Origin: Hydractinia symbiolongicarpus
Taxonomy: Eukaryota > Cnidaria > Hydrozoa > Anthoathecata > Hydractiniidae
Direction of reading: 5' to 3'
NCBI RefSeq assembly: GCF_029227915.1
Contig: NC_079876.1
Span: 7,194,001-7,258,000 of the forward strand
Length of the DNA stretch: 64,000 bases
The notes below the pieces were generated by a model. That model did no database searches and was not told where the DNA came from. It worked only from the letters and a program-made list of their open reading frames with translations. The position numbers and the translations under genes were made by a program. This document shows positions 34,180 to 46,499 of the stretch, in pieces. Within the stretch, counting starts at the first letter, position 1. Every line of letters starts with the position of its first letter.

Positions 34180-34990
34180 TTTAGTGGTGAAAAGATAATT
34201 TAAAAAATCGTTTTGGAAATGAGTTTACCCACAGGGTACTTTCTTTGTATACATTCGACTATACGGGCCAAGCCCGGGATTTACGGGAAATCGTGGATTT
34301 TCGTTTGCTGGCGATTAAACAACTTTCATTAAGCGTCTCAGCAAAAATGAAAACATTTCTGAAAACTACAAGTCTCATGCGTTTTAGTGGTGAAAAAATA
34401 ATTTAAAAAATCGTTCGGGAAATGTGTTTACTCACAGGGTACTTTCTTTGTATACATTCGACTATACGGGCCAAGCCCGGGATTTACGGGAAATCGCGGG
34501 ATTTCGTTTGCCGGCGATTAAATCTCTTTCATTAAGCGTCTCATCAAAAATGAAAACATTTTTGAAAACTACAAGTCTCATGCGTTTTAGTGGTGAAAAA
34601 ATAATTTAAAAAATCGTTCGGGAAATGAGTTTACTCCCGGGGTACTTTCTTTGTATACTTTTGACTATACGGGCCGAGTCCGGGATTTACGGGAAATCGC
34701 GGATTTTCGTTTGCCGGCGATTAAACGTCTTTTTTTCAGCGTCCCATCAAATATGAAAATATTTTTGAAAACTACAAGTCTCATGCGTTTAGTGGTAAAA
34801 AAATAATATAAAAAATCGTTCGGGAAATGAGTTTACTCCCTGGGTACTTTCTTTGTATACTTTTGACTATACGGGTCGAGTCCGGGGTTTACGGGAAATG
34901 GCGGGTTTTCGTTTGCCGGCGATTAAACTTCTTTTATTCAGCGTTTCATCAAAAATGAAAACATTTTTGAAAACCACAAGTCTCATGCGT
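34180..34990 (-). repeat. 811-bp higher-order repeat, copy 1
   Basis: Four monomers start at the AAAAGATAATTTAAAAAATCG unit. Its landmarks recur 811 bp downstream: GTTTTGGAAATGAGTTTACYC, TCGTGGATTTTCGTTTGCTGG, GTCTCAGCAAAAATG and AAATGTGTTTACTCACAGGG. The unit type marked AAAAGATAATTT is a convenient tag of this HOR family and appears again near 35.8, 38.0, 38.8, 39.4, 40.9, 41.5, 42.8, 45.1, 47.3, 49.4, 51.6, 53.2, 57.9 and 59.5 kb. Confidence 0.82.
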
Positions 34991-35801
34991 TTTAGTGGTG
35001 AAAAGATAATTTAAAAAATCGTTTTGGAAATGAGTTTACTCACAGGGTACTTTCTTTGTATACATTCTACTATATGGGCCAAGCCCGGGATTTACGGGAA
35101 ATCGTGGATTTTCGTTTGCTGGCGATTAAACCACTTTCATTAAGCGTCTCAGCAAAAATGAAAACATTTCTGAAAACTACAAGTCTCATGCGTTTTAGTG
35201 GTGAAAAAATAATTTAAAAAATCGTTCGGGAAATGTGTTTACTCACAGGGTACTTTCTTTGTATACATTCGACTATACGGGCCAAGCCCGGGATTTACGG
35301 GAAATCGCGGGATTTCGTTTGCCGGCGATTAAAACTCTTTCATTAAGCGTCTCATCAAAAATGAAAACATTTTTGAAAACTACAAGTCTCATGCGTTTTA
35401 GTGGTGAAAAAATAATTTAAAAAATCGTTCGGGAAATGAGTTTACTCCCTGGGTACTTTCTTTGTATACTTTTGACTATACGGGTCGAGTCCGGGGTTTA
35501 CGGGAAATGGCGGGTTTTCGTTTGCCGGCGATTAAACTTCTTTTATTCAGCGTCTCATCAAAAATGAAAACATTTTTGAAAACTACAAGTCTCATGCGTT
35601 TTAGTGGTGAAAAAATAATTTAAAAAATCGTTCGGGAAATGAGTTTACTCCCTGGGTACTTTCTTTGTATACTTTTGACTATACGGGTCGAGTCCGGGGT
35701 TTACGGGAAATGGCGGGTTTTCATTTGCCGGCGATTAAACTTCTTTTATTCAGCGTCTCATCAAAAATGAAAACATTTTTGAAAACCACAAGTCTCCTGC
35801 G
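34991..35801 (-). repeat. 811-bp higher-order repeat, copy 2
   Basis: This is the second four-monomer copy. It differs from copy 1 in lacking an ATATTTGATGGG-type unit at the end, where two successive GGGTCGAGTCCGGGGTTTACG units stand instead. The pattern then re-enters the AAAAGATAATTT unit at about 35,815. Confidence 0.78.
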
Positions 35802-37589
35802 TTTTAGTGGTGAAAAGATAATTTAAAAAATCGTTTTGGAAATGAGTTTACTCACAGGGTACTTTCTTTGTATACATTCGACTATACGGGCCAAGCCCGG
35901 GATTTACGGGAAATCGTGGATTTTCGTTTGCTGGCGATTAATCCACTTTCATTAAGCGTCTCAGCAAAAATGAAAACATTTCTGAAAACTACAAGTCTCA
36001 TGCGTTTTAGTGGTGAAAAAATAATTTAAAAAATCGTTCGGGAAATGCGTTTAATCACAGGGTACTTTCTTTGTATACATTTGACTATACGAGCCAAGCC
36101 CGGGATTTACGGGAAATCGCGGGATTTCCTTTGCCGGCGATTAAACCTCTTTCATTAAGCGTCTCATCAAAAATGAAAACATTTTTGAAACCTACAAGTC
36201 TCATGCGTTTTAGTGGTGAAAAAATAATTTAAAAAATCGTTCGGGAAATGAGTTTACTCCCTGGGTACTTTCTTTGTATACTTTGGACTATACGGGCCGA
36301 GTCCGGGATTTACGGGAAATCGCGGATTTTCGTTTGAGGGCGATTAAACTTCTTTTATTCAGCGTCTCATCAAAAATGAAAACATTTTTGAAAACTAGAA
36401 GTCTCATGCGTTGTAGTGGTGAAAAAATAATTTAAAAAATCGTTCGGAAAATGAGTTTACTCCCTGGGTACTTTCTTTGTATACTTTTGACTATACGGGC
36501 CGAGTCCGGGGTTTACGGGAAATTGCAGGTTTTCGTTTGCCGGCGATTAAACTTCTTTTATTCAGTGTCTCATCAAAAATGAAAACATTTTTAAAAACTA
36601 TAAGTCTCATGGGTTTTAGTGGTGAAATAATAATTTAAAAAATCGTTCGGGAAATGAGTTTACATCCCGGGTACTTTCTTTACTATACGGGCCGAGTCCA
36701 GGATTTACGGGAAATCGCAGGTTTTCGTTTGCCGGCGATTAAACTTCTTTTATTCAGCGTCTCATCAAAAATGAAAACATTTTTAAAAACTACAAGTCTC
36801 ATGCGTTTTAGTGGTGAAAAAATAATTTAAAAAATCGTTCGGGAAATGTGTTTACTCACAGGGTACTTTCTTTGTATACATTCAACTATACGGGCGAAGC
36901 CCGGGATTTACGGAAATCGCGGGTATTCGTTTTCCGGCGAATAAACCTCTTTCATTAAGCGTCTCATCAAAAATGAAAACATTTTTGAAAACTACAAGTC
37001 TCATGCGTTTTAGTGGTGAAAAAATAATTTAAAAAATCGTTCGGGAAATGAGTTTACTCCCGGGGTACTTTCTTTGTATACTTTTGACTATACGGGCCGC
37101 GTCCGGGATTTACGGGAAATCGCGGATTTTCGTTTGCTGGCGATTAAACCACTTTCATTAAGCGTCTCAGCAAAAATGAAAACATTTCTGAAAACTACAA
37201 GTCTCATGCGTTTTAGTGGTGAAAAAATAATTTAAAAAATCGTTCGGGAAATGTGTTTACTCACAGGGTACTTTCTTTGTATACATTCGACTATACGGGC
37301 GAAGCCCAGGATTTACGGAAATCGCGGGTATTCGTTTTCCGACGATTAAACCTCTTTCATTAAGCGTCTCATCAAAAATGAAAACATTTTTGAAAACTAC
37401 AAGTCTCATGCGTTTTAGTGGTGAAAAAAAAATTTAAAAAATCGTTCGGGAAATGAGTTTACTCCCTGGGTACTTTCTTTGTATACATTCGACTATACGG
37501 GCCAAGCCCCGGATTTACGGGAAAACGCGGCATGTTGTTTGCCGGCGATTAAACCTCTTTCATTAAGCATCTCATTAAAAATGAAAACA
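35802..37589 (-). repeat. Mixed right-arm monomers with a 192-bp unit
   Basis: The stretch contains single representatives of several types: GTATACTTTGGACTATACG with TTTGAGGGCG near 36,290, GTGTCTCATC near 36,567, the 192-bp unit at 36612-36803, and GGGCGAAGCCCGGG near 36,890 and 37,300. No repeat unit longer than the monomer is evident inside it, but most types reappear in the 2,075-bp HOR downstream. Confidence 0.73.
36612..36803 (-). repeat. 192-bp monomer, right-arm representative
   Basis: This is the first right-arm unit with the 11-bp deletion, reading TTACATCCCGGGTAC then TTTCTTTACTATACGGGCC. The same form recurs near 40,311, 42,386, 43,651, 44,716, 48,412, 50,427, 52,302, 54,317, 54,972, 55,632, 56,487, 62,271, 62,931 and 63,791. 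It is always linked to the ATCCCGGG variant, as in the left arm. Confidence 0.88.
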
Positions 37590-38400
37590 TTTTCGAAAAC
37601 TACAAGTCTCATGCGTTTTAGTGGTGGAAAAATAATTTAAAAAATCGTTCGGGAAATGAGTTTACTTCCGGGGTACTTTCTTTGTATACTTTCGACTATA
37701 CGGGCCGAGTCCGGGATTTACGGGAAATCGCGGATTTTCGTTTGCCGGCGATTAAACTTCTTTTATTTAGCGTCCCATCAAATATGAAAATATTTTTGAA
37801 AACTACAAGTCTCATGCGTTTAGTGGTAAAAAAAAATATAAAAAATCGTTCGGGAAATGAGTTTACTCCCTGGGTACTTTCTTTTTATACTTTTGACTAT
37901 ACGGGTCGAGTCCGGGGTTTACGGGAAATGGCGGGTTTTCGTTTGCCGGCGATTAAACTTCTTTTATTCAGCGTCTCATCAAAAATGAAAACATTTTTGA
38001 AAACCACAAGTCTCATGCGTTTTAGTGGTGAAAAGATAATTTAAAAAATCGTTTTGGAAATGAGTTTACTCACAGGGTACTTTCTTTGTATACATTCGAC
38101 TATACGGGCCAAGCCCGGGATTTACGGGAAATCGTGGATTTTCGTTTGCTGGCGATTAAACCACTTTCATTAGGCGTCTCAGCAAAAATGAAAACATTTC
38201 TGAAAACTACAAGTCTCATGCGTTTTAGTGGTGAAAAAATAATTTAAAAAATCGTTCAGGAAATGTGTTTACTCACAGGGTACTTTCTTTGTATACATTC
38301 GACTATACGGGCCAAGCCCGGGATTTACGGGAAATCGCGGGATTTCGTTTGCCGGCGATTAAAACTCTTTCATTAAGCGTCTCATCAAAAATGAAAACAT
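37590..38400 (-). repeat. 810-bp higher-order repeat, copy 1
   Basis: Four monomers recur 810 bp downstream, beginning near GTGGTGGAAAAATAATTT and GTTTACTTCCGGGG. The second unit is a 201-bp variant (GCGTTTAGTGGTAAAAAAAAA; GACTATACGGG at 37694 and 37895). Because 201 is divisible by three it keeps one frame open across two units, which explains the 120-codon open stretch here. Confidence 0.85.
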
Positions 38401-39260
38401 TTTTGAAAACTACAAGTCTCATGCGTTTTAGTGGTGGAAAAATAATTTAAAAAATCGTTCGGGAAATGAGTTTACTTCCGGGGTACTTTCTTTGTATACT
38501 TTCGACTATACGGGCCGAGTCCGGGATTTACGGGAAATCGCGGATTTTCGTTTGCCGGCGATTAAACTTCTTTTATTTAGCGTCCCATCAAATATGAAAA
38601 TATTTTTGAAAACTACAAGTCTCATGCGTTTAGTGGTAAAAAAATATATAAAAAATCGTTCGGGAAATGAGTTTACTCCCTGGGTACTTTCTTTTTATAC
38701 TTTTGACTATACGGGTCGAGTCCGGGGTTTACGGGAAATGGCGGGTTTTCGTTTGCCGGCGATTAAACTTCTTTTATTCAGCGTCTCATCAAAAATGAAA
38801 ACATTTTTGAAAACCACAAGTCTCATGCGTTTTAGTGGTGAAAAGATAATTTAAAAAATCGTTTTGGAAATGAGTTTACTCACAGGGTACTTTCTTTGTA
38901 TACATTCGACTATACGGGCCAAGCCCGGGATTTACGGGAAATCGTGGATTTTCGTTTGCTGGCGATTAAACCACTTTCATTAGGCGTCTCAGCAAAAATG
39001 AAAACATTTCTGAAAACTACAAGTCTCATGCGTTTTAGTGGTGAAAAAATAATTTAAAAAATCGTTCGGGAAATGTGTTTACTCACAGGGTACTTTCTTT
39101 GTATACATTCGACTATACGGGCCAAGCCCGGGATTTACGGGAAATCGCGGGATTTCGTTTGCCGGCGATTAAAACTCTTTCATTAAGCGTCTCATCAAAA
39201 ATGAAAACATTTTTGAAAACTACAAGTCTCATGCGTTTTAGTGGTGAAAAAATAATTTAA
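38401..39260 (-). repeat. 810-bp higher-order repeat, copy 2
   Basis: This near-identical second copy includes GTTTACTTCCGGGG and CATTAGGCGTCTCAGC. It overlaps the beginning of the larger 2,075-bp repeat, showing that the 810-bp block was later included in a longer amplified unit. Confidence 0.84.
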
Positions 39261-40564
39261 AAAATCGTTCGGGAAATGAGTTTACTCCCTGGGTACTTTC
39301 TTTGTATACTTTTGACTATACGGGTCGAGTCCGGGGTTTACGGGAAATGGCGGGTTTTCGTTTGCCGGCGATTAAACTTCTTTTATTCAGCGTCTCATCA
39401 AAAATGAAAACATTTTTGAAAACCACAAGTCTCATGCGTTTTAGTGGTGAAAAGATAATTTAAAAAATCGTTTTGGAAATGAGTTTACTCACAGGGTACT
39501 TTCTTTGTATACATTCGACTATACGGGCCAAGCCCGGGATTTACGGAAAATCGTGGATTTTCGTTTGCTGGCGATTAAACCACTTTCATTAAGCGTCTCA
39601 GCAAAAATGAAAACATTTCTGAAAACTACAAGTCTCATGCGTTTTAGTGGTGAAAAAATAATTTAAAAAATCGTTCGGGAAATGTGTTTACTCACAGGGT
39701 ACTTTCTTTGTATACATTCGACTATACGGGCCAAGCCCGGGATTTACGGAAATCGCGGGATTTCGTTTGCCGGCGATTAAACCTCTTTCATTAAGCGTCT
39801 CATCAAAAATGAAAACATTTTTGAAAACTACAAGTCTCATGCGTTTTAGTGGTGAAAAAATAATTTTAAAAATCGTTCGGGAAATGAGTTTACTCCCTGG
39901 GTACTTTCTTTGTATACTTTGGACTATACGGGCCGAGTCCGGGATTTACGGGAAATTGCGGATTTTCGTTTGAGGGCGATTAAACTTCTTTTATTCAGTG
40001 TCTCATCAAAAATGAAAACATTTTTGAAAACTAGAAGTCTCATGCGTTGTAGTGGTGAAAAAATAATTTAAAAAATCGTTCGGAAAATGAGTTTACTCCC
40101 TGGGTACTTTCTTTGTATACTTTTGACTATATGGGCCGAGTCCGGGGTTTACGGGAAATTACAGGTTTTCGTTTGCCGGCGATTAAACTTCTTTTATTCA
40201 GTGTCTCATCAAAAATGAAAACATTTTTAAAAACTATAAGTCTCATGGGTTTTAGTGGTGAAATAATAATTTAAAAAATCGTTCGGGAAATGAGTTTACA
40301 TCCCGGGTACTTTCTTTACTATACGGGCCGAGTCCAGGATTTACGGGAAATCGCAGGTTTTCGTTTGCCGGCGATTAAACTTCTTTTATTCAGCGTCTCA
40401 TCAAAAATGAAAACATTTTTAAAAACTACAAGTCTCATGCGTTTTAGTGGTGAAAAAAAAATTTAAAAAATCGTTCCGGAAATGAGTTTAATCCCTGGGT
40501 ACTTAGTGGTGAAAATATAATTTAAAAAATTGTTCGGGAAATGAGTTTACTCCCTGGGTACTTT
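38490..40564 (-). repeat. 2,075-bp higher-order repeat, copy 1
   Basis: This block of about ten monomers is copied at an offset of 2,075. Matching marks are CATTAGGCGTCTCAGC, TTTGAGGGCG, CTATATGGGCC, AAATTACAGG, the 192-bp unit (TTTCTTTACTATACGG near 40,311 and 42,386) and the 59-bp partial duplication (40497 and 42572). It includes one unit of each main right-arm type. Confidence 0.88.
40503..40561 (-). repeat. 59-bp partial monomer duplication, right arm (first of 13)
   Basis: This 59-bp piece from TTAGTG to GGGTAC is preceded directly by another GGGTAC end, giving the joint GGGTACTTAGTG at 40497-40508. It is the inverted equivalent of the joint at 27471 and 29142. Further right-arm joints begin at 42572, 43837, 44899, 50612, 54500, 55157, 55814, 56674, 61798, 62455, 63112 and 63972. 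Confidence 0.93.
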
Positions 40565-42639
40565 CTTTGTATACTTTCGACTATACGGGCCGAGTCCGGG
40601 ATTTACGGGAAATCGCGGATTTTCGTTTGCCGGCGATTAAACTTCTTTTATTTAGCGTCCCATCAAATATGAAAATATTTTTGAAAACTACAAGTCTCAT
40701 GCGTTTAGTGGTAAAAAAAAATATAAAAAATCGTTCGGGAAATGAGTTTACTCCCTGGGTACTTTCTTTTTATACTTTTGACTATACGGGTCGAGTCCGG
40801 GGTTTACGGGAAATGGCGGGTTTTCGTTTGCCGGCGATTAAACTTCTTTTATTCAGCGTCTCATCAAAAATGAAAACATTTTTGAAAACCACAAGTCTCA
40901 TGCGTTTTAGTGGTGAAAAGATAATTTAAAAAATCGTTTTGGAAATGAGTTTACTCACAGGGTACTTTCTTTGTATACATTCGACTATACGGGCCAAGCC
41001 CGGGATTTACGGGAAATCGTGGATTTTCGTTTGCTGGCGATTAAACCACTTTCATTAGGCGTCTCAGCAAAAATGAAAACATTTCTGAAAACTACAAGTC
41101 TCATGCGTTTTAGTGGTGAAAAAATAATTTAAAAAATCGTTCGGGAAATGTGTTTACTCACAGGGTACTTTCTTTGTATACATTCGACTATACGGGCCAA
41201 GCCCGGGATTTACGGGAAATCGCGGGATTTCGTTTGCCGGCGATTAAAACTCTTTCATTAAGCGTCTCATCAAAAATGAAAACATTTTTGAAAACTACAA
41301 GTCTCATGCGTTTTAGTGGTGAAAAAATAATTTAAAAAATCGTTCGGGAAATGAGTTTACTCCCTGGGTACTTTCTTTGTATACTTTTGACTATACGGGT
41401 CGAGTCCGGGGTTTACGGGAAATGGCGGGTTTTCGTTTGCCGGCGATTAAACTTCTTTTATTCAGCGTCTCATCAAAAATGAAAACATTTTTGAAAACCA
41501 CAAGTCTCATGCGTTTTAGTGGTGAAAAGATAATTTAAAAAATCGTTTTGGAAATGAGTTTACTCACAGGGTACTTTCTTTGTATACATTCGACTATACG
41601 GGCCAAGCCCGGGATTTACGGGAAATCGTGGATTTTCGTTTGCTGGCGATTAAACCACTTTCATTAAGCGTCTCAGCAAAAATGAAAACATTTCTGAAAA
41701 CTACAAGTCTCATGCGTTTTAGTGGTGAAAAAATAATTTAAAAAATAGTTCGGGAAATGTGTTTACTCACAGGGTACTTTCTTTGTATACATTCGACTAT
41801 ACGGGCCAAGCCCGGGATTTACAGAAATCGCGGGATTTCGTTTGCCGGCGATTAAACCTCTTTCATTAAGCGTCTCATCAAAAATGAAAACATTTTTGAA
41901 AACTACAAGTCTCATGCGTTTTAGTGGTGAAAAAATAATTTTAAAAATCGTTCGGGAAATGAGTTTACTCCCTGGGTACTTTCTTTGTATACTTTGGACT
42001 ATACGGGCCGAGTCCGGGATTTACGGGAAATTGCGGATTTTCGTTTGAGGGCGATTAAACTTCTTTTATTCAGTGTCTCATCAAAAATGAAAACATTTTT
42101 GAAAACTAGAAGTCTCATGCGTTGTAGTGGTGAAAAAATAATTTAAAAAATCGTTCGGAAAATGAGTTTACTCCCTGGGTACTTTCTTTGTATACTTTTG
42201 ACTATATGGGCCGAGTCCGGGGTTTACGGGAAATTACAGGTTTTCGTTTGCCGGCGATTAAACTTCTTTTATTCAGTGTCTCATCAAAAATGAAAACATT
42301 TTTAAAAACTATAAGTCTCATGGGTTTTAGTGGTGAAATAATAATTTAAAAAATCGTTCGGGAAATGAGTTTACATCCCGGGTACTTTCTTTACTATACG
42401 GGCCGAGTCCAGGATTTACGGGAAATCGCAGGTTTTCGTTTGCCGGCGATTAAACTTCTTTTATTCAGCGTCTCATCAAAAATGAAAACATTTTTAAAAA
42501 CTACAAGTCTCATGCGTTTTAGTGGTGAAAAAAAAATTTAAAAAATCGTTCCGGAAATGAGTTTAATCCCTGGGTACTTAGTGGTGAAAATATAATTTAA
42601 AAAATTGTTCGGGAAATGAGTTTACTCCCTGGGTACTTT
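40565..42639 (-). repeat. 2,075-bp higher-order repeat, copy 2
   Basis: The second copy is almost unchanged. Private single-base differences include AAAAAATAGTTCGGG near 41,745 and TTTACAGAAATCG near 41,820. It ends where copy 1 has a CTTTCGACTATACGGGCCGAG unit and this one continues with CTTTTGACTATACGGGTCGAG. Confidence 0.88.
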
Positions 42640-43836
42640 CTTTGTATACTTTTGACTATACGGGTCGAGTCCGGGGTTTACGGGAAATGGCGGGTTTTCG
42701 TTTGCCGGCGATTAAACTTCTTTTATTCAGCGTCTCATCAAAAATGAAAACATTTTTGAAAACCACAAGTCTCATGCGTTTTAGTGGTGAAAAGATAATT
42801 TAAAAAATCGTTTTGGAAATGAGTTTACTCACAGGGTACTTTCTTTGTATACATTCGACTATACGGGCCAAGCCCGGGATTTACGGGAAATCGTGGATTT
42901 TCGTTTGCTGGCGATTAAACCACTTTCATTAAGCGTCTCAGCAAAAATGAAAACATTTCTGAAAACTACAAGTCTCATGCGTTTTAGTGGTGAAAAAATA
43001 ATTTAAAAAATCGTTCGGGAAATGTGTTTACTCACAGGGTACTTTCTTTGTATACATTCGACTATACGGGCCAAGCCCGGGATTTACGGAAATCGCGGGA
43101 TTTCGTTTGCCGGCGATTAAACCTCTTTCATTAAGCGTCTCATCAAAAATGAAAACATTTTTGAAAACTACAAGTCTCATGCGTTTTAGTGGTGAAAAAA
43201 TAATTTTAAAAATCGTTCGGGAAATGAGTTTACTCCCTGGGTACTTTCTTTGTATACTTTGGACTATACGGGCCGAGTCCGGGATTTACGGGAAATTGCG
43301 GATTTTCGTTTGAGGGCGATTAAACTTCTTTTATTCAGTGTCTCATCAAAAATGAAAACATTTTTAAAAACTAGAAGTCTCATGCGTTGTAGTGGTGAAA
43401 AAATAATTTAAAAAATCGTTCGGAAAATGAGTTTACTCCCTGGGTACTTTCTTTGTATACTTTTGACTATATGGGCCGAGTCCAGGGTTTACGGGAAATT
43501 ACAGGTTTTCGTTTGCCGGCGATTAAACTTCTTTTATTCAGTGTCTCATCAAAAATGAAAACATTTTTAAAAACTATAAGTCTCATGGGTTTTAGTGGTG
43601 AAATAATAATTTAAAAAATCGTTCGGGAAATGAGTTTACATCCCGGGTACTTTCTTTACTATACGGGCCGAGTCCAGGATTTACGGGAAATCGCAGGTTT
43701 TCGTTTGCCGGCGATTAAACTTCTTTTATTCAGCGTCTCATCAAAAATGAAAACATTTTTAAAAACTACAAGTCTCATGCGTTTTAGTGGTGAAAAAAAA
43801 ATTTAAAAAATCGTTCCGGAAATGAGTTTACTCCCT
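42640..43836 (-). repeat. 1,265-bp shortened form of the HOR
   Basis: The interval between successive 59-bp joints drops from 2,075 to 1,265 bp (42572 to 43837), so 810 bp, exactly the size of the four-monomer HOR, is missing. The remaining units keep the same order, including TTTGAGGGCG, CTATATGGGCC and the 192-bp unit. Confidence 0.85.
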
Positions 43837-44898
43837 GGGTACTTAGTGGTGAAAATATAATTTAAAAAATTGTTCGGGAAATGAGTTTACTCCCTGGGTA
43901 CTTTCTTTGTATACATTCGACTATACGGGCCAAGCCCGGGATTTACGGGAAATCGTGGATTTTCGTTTGCTGGCGATTAAACCACTTTCATTAAGCGTCT
44001 CAGCAAAAATGAAAACATTTCTGAAAACTACAAGTCTCATGCGTTTTAGTGGTGAAAAAATAATTTAAAAAATCGTTCGGGAAATGTGTTTACTCACAGG
44101 GTACTTTCTTTGTATACATTCGACTATACTGGCCAAGCCCGGGATTTACGGAAATCGCGGGATTTCGTTTGCCGGCGATTAAACCTCTTTCATTAAGCGT
44201 CTCATCAAAAATGAAAACATTTTTGAAAACTACAAGTCTCATGCGTTTTAGTGGTGAAAAAATAATTTTAAAAATCGTTCGGGAAATGAGTTTACTCCCT
44301 GGGTACTTTCTTTGTATACTTTGGACTATACGGGCAGAGTCCGGGATTTACGGGAAATTGCGGATTTTCGTTTGAGGGCGATTAAACTTCTTTTATTCAG
44401 TGTCTCATCAAAAATGAAAACATTTTTGAAAACTAGAAGTCTCATGCGTTGTAGTGGTGAAAAAATAATTTAAAAAATCGTTCGGAAAATGAGTTTACTC
44501 CCTGGGTACTTTCTTTGTATACTTTTGACTATATGGGCCGAGTCCGGGGTTTACGGGAAATTACAGGTTTTCGTTTGCCGGCGATTAAACTTCTTTCATT
44601 CAGTGTCTCATCAAAAATGAAAACATTTTTAAAAACTATAAGTCTCATGGGTTTTAGTGGTGAAATAATAATTTAAAAAATCGTTCGGGAAATGAGTTTA
44701 CATCCCGGGTACTTTCTTTACTATACGGGCCGAGTCCAGGATTTACGGGAAATCGCAGGTTTTCGTTTGCCGGCGATTAAACTTCTTTTATTCAGCGTCT
44801 CATCAAAAATGAAAACATTTTTAAAAACTACAAGTCTCATGCGTTTTAGTGGTGAAAAAAAAATTTAAAAAATCGTTCCGGAAATGAGTTTACTCCCT
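43837..44898 (-). repeat. 1,062-bp shortened form of the HOR
   Basis: This is a further shortened version (43837 to 44899). Compared with the 1,265-bp form it lacks one more 203-bp monomer, the GGGTCGAGTCCGGGG/AAAAGATAATTT transition. The 2,075, 1,265, 1,062 series is a ladder of losses of whole monomers. Confidence 0.85.
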
Positions 44899-46499
44899 GG
44901 GTACTTAGTGGTGAAAATATAATTTAAAAAATTGTTCGGGAAATGAGTTTACTCCCTGGGTACTTTCTTTGTATACTTTTGACTATACGGGTCGAGTCCG
45001 GGGTTTACGGGAAATGGCGGGTTTTCGTTTGCCGGCGATTAAACTTCTTTTATTCAGCGTCTCATCAAAAATGAAAACATTTTTGAAAACCACAAGTCTC
45101 ATGCGTTTTAGTGAAGAAAAGATAATTTAAATAACCGTTTTGGAAATGAGTTTGCTCACAGGGTACTTTCTTTGTATACATTCGACTATGCGGGCCAAGC
45201 CCGGGATTTACGGGAAATCGTGGATTTTCGTTTGCTGGCGATTAAACCACTTTCATTAAACGTCTCAGCAAAAATGAAAACATTTCTGAAAACTACAAGT
45301 CTCATGCGTTTTAGTGGTGAAAAAATAATTTAAAAAATCGTTCGGGAAATGTGTTTACTCACAGGGTACTTTCTTTGTATACATTCGACTATACGGGCGA
45401 AGCCCGGGATTTACGGAAATCGCGGGTATTCGTTTTCCGGCGATTAAACCTCTTTCATTAAGCGTCTCATCAAAAATGAAAACATTTTTGAAAACTACAA
45501 GTCTCATGCGTTTTAGTGGTGAAAAAAAAATTTAAAAAATCGTTCGGGAAATGAGTTTACTCCCTGGGTACTTTCTTTGTATACATTCGACTATACGGGC
45601 CAAGCCCCGGATTTACGGGAAAACGCGGATTTTCGTTTGCTGGCGATTAAACCACTTTCATTAAGCGTCTCAGCAAAAATGAAAACATTTTTGAAAACTA
45701 CAAGTCTCATGCGTTTTAGTGGTGAAAAAAAAATTTAAAAAATCGTTCGGGAAATGAGTTTACTCCCTGGGTACTTTCTTTGTATACTTTTGACTATACG
45801 GGCCGCGTCCGGGATTTACGGGAAATCGCGGATTTTCGTTTGCTGGCGATTAAACCACTTTCATTAAGCGTCTCAGCAAAAATGAAAACATTTCTGAAAA
45901 CTACAAGTCTCATGCGTTTTAGTGGTGAAAAAATAATTTAAAAAATCGTTCGGGAAATGTGTTTACTCACAGGGTACTTTCTTTATATACATTCGACTAT
46001 ACGGGCGAAGCCCAGGATTTACGGAAATCGCGGGTATTCGTTTTCCGGCGATTAAACCTCTTTCATTAAGCGTCTCATCAAAAATGAAAACATTTTTGAA
46101 AACTACAAGTCTTATGCGTTTTAGTGGTGAAAAAAAAATTTAAAAAATCGTTCGGGAAATGAGTTTACTCCCTGGGTACTTTCTTTGTATACATTCGACT
46201 ATACGGGCCAAGCCCCGGATTTACGGGAAAACGCGGCATGTTGTTTGCCGGCGATTAAACCTCTTTCATTAAGCGTCTCATCAAAAATGAAAACATTTTT
46301 GAAAACTACAAGTCTCATGCGTTTTAGTGGTGAAAAAATAATTTAAAAAATCGTTCGGGAAATGAGTTTACTTCCGGGGTACTTTCTTTGTATACTTTCG
46401 ACTATACGGGCCGAGTCCGGGATTTACGGGAAATCGCGGATTTTCGTTTGCCGGCGATTAAACTTCTTTTATTTAGCGTCCCATCAAATATGAAAATAT
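44899..46499 (-). repeat. Right-arm monomers after the HOR ladder
   Basis: About eight monomers are present, including GAGTTTGCTCACAGGG, ATGCGGGCCAAGC, GGGCGAAGCCCGGG with GGTATTCGTTTTCCGG, GGGAAAACGCGG and CGTCCCATCAAATATG types. Similar orders occur at 36.85-37.85 kb and 57.9-60.6 kb. No tandem copy lies directly adjacent. Confidence 0.74.
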
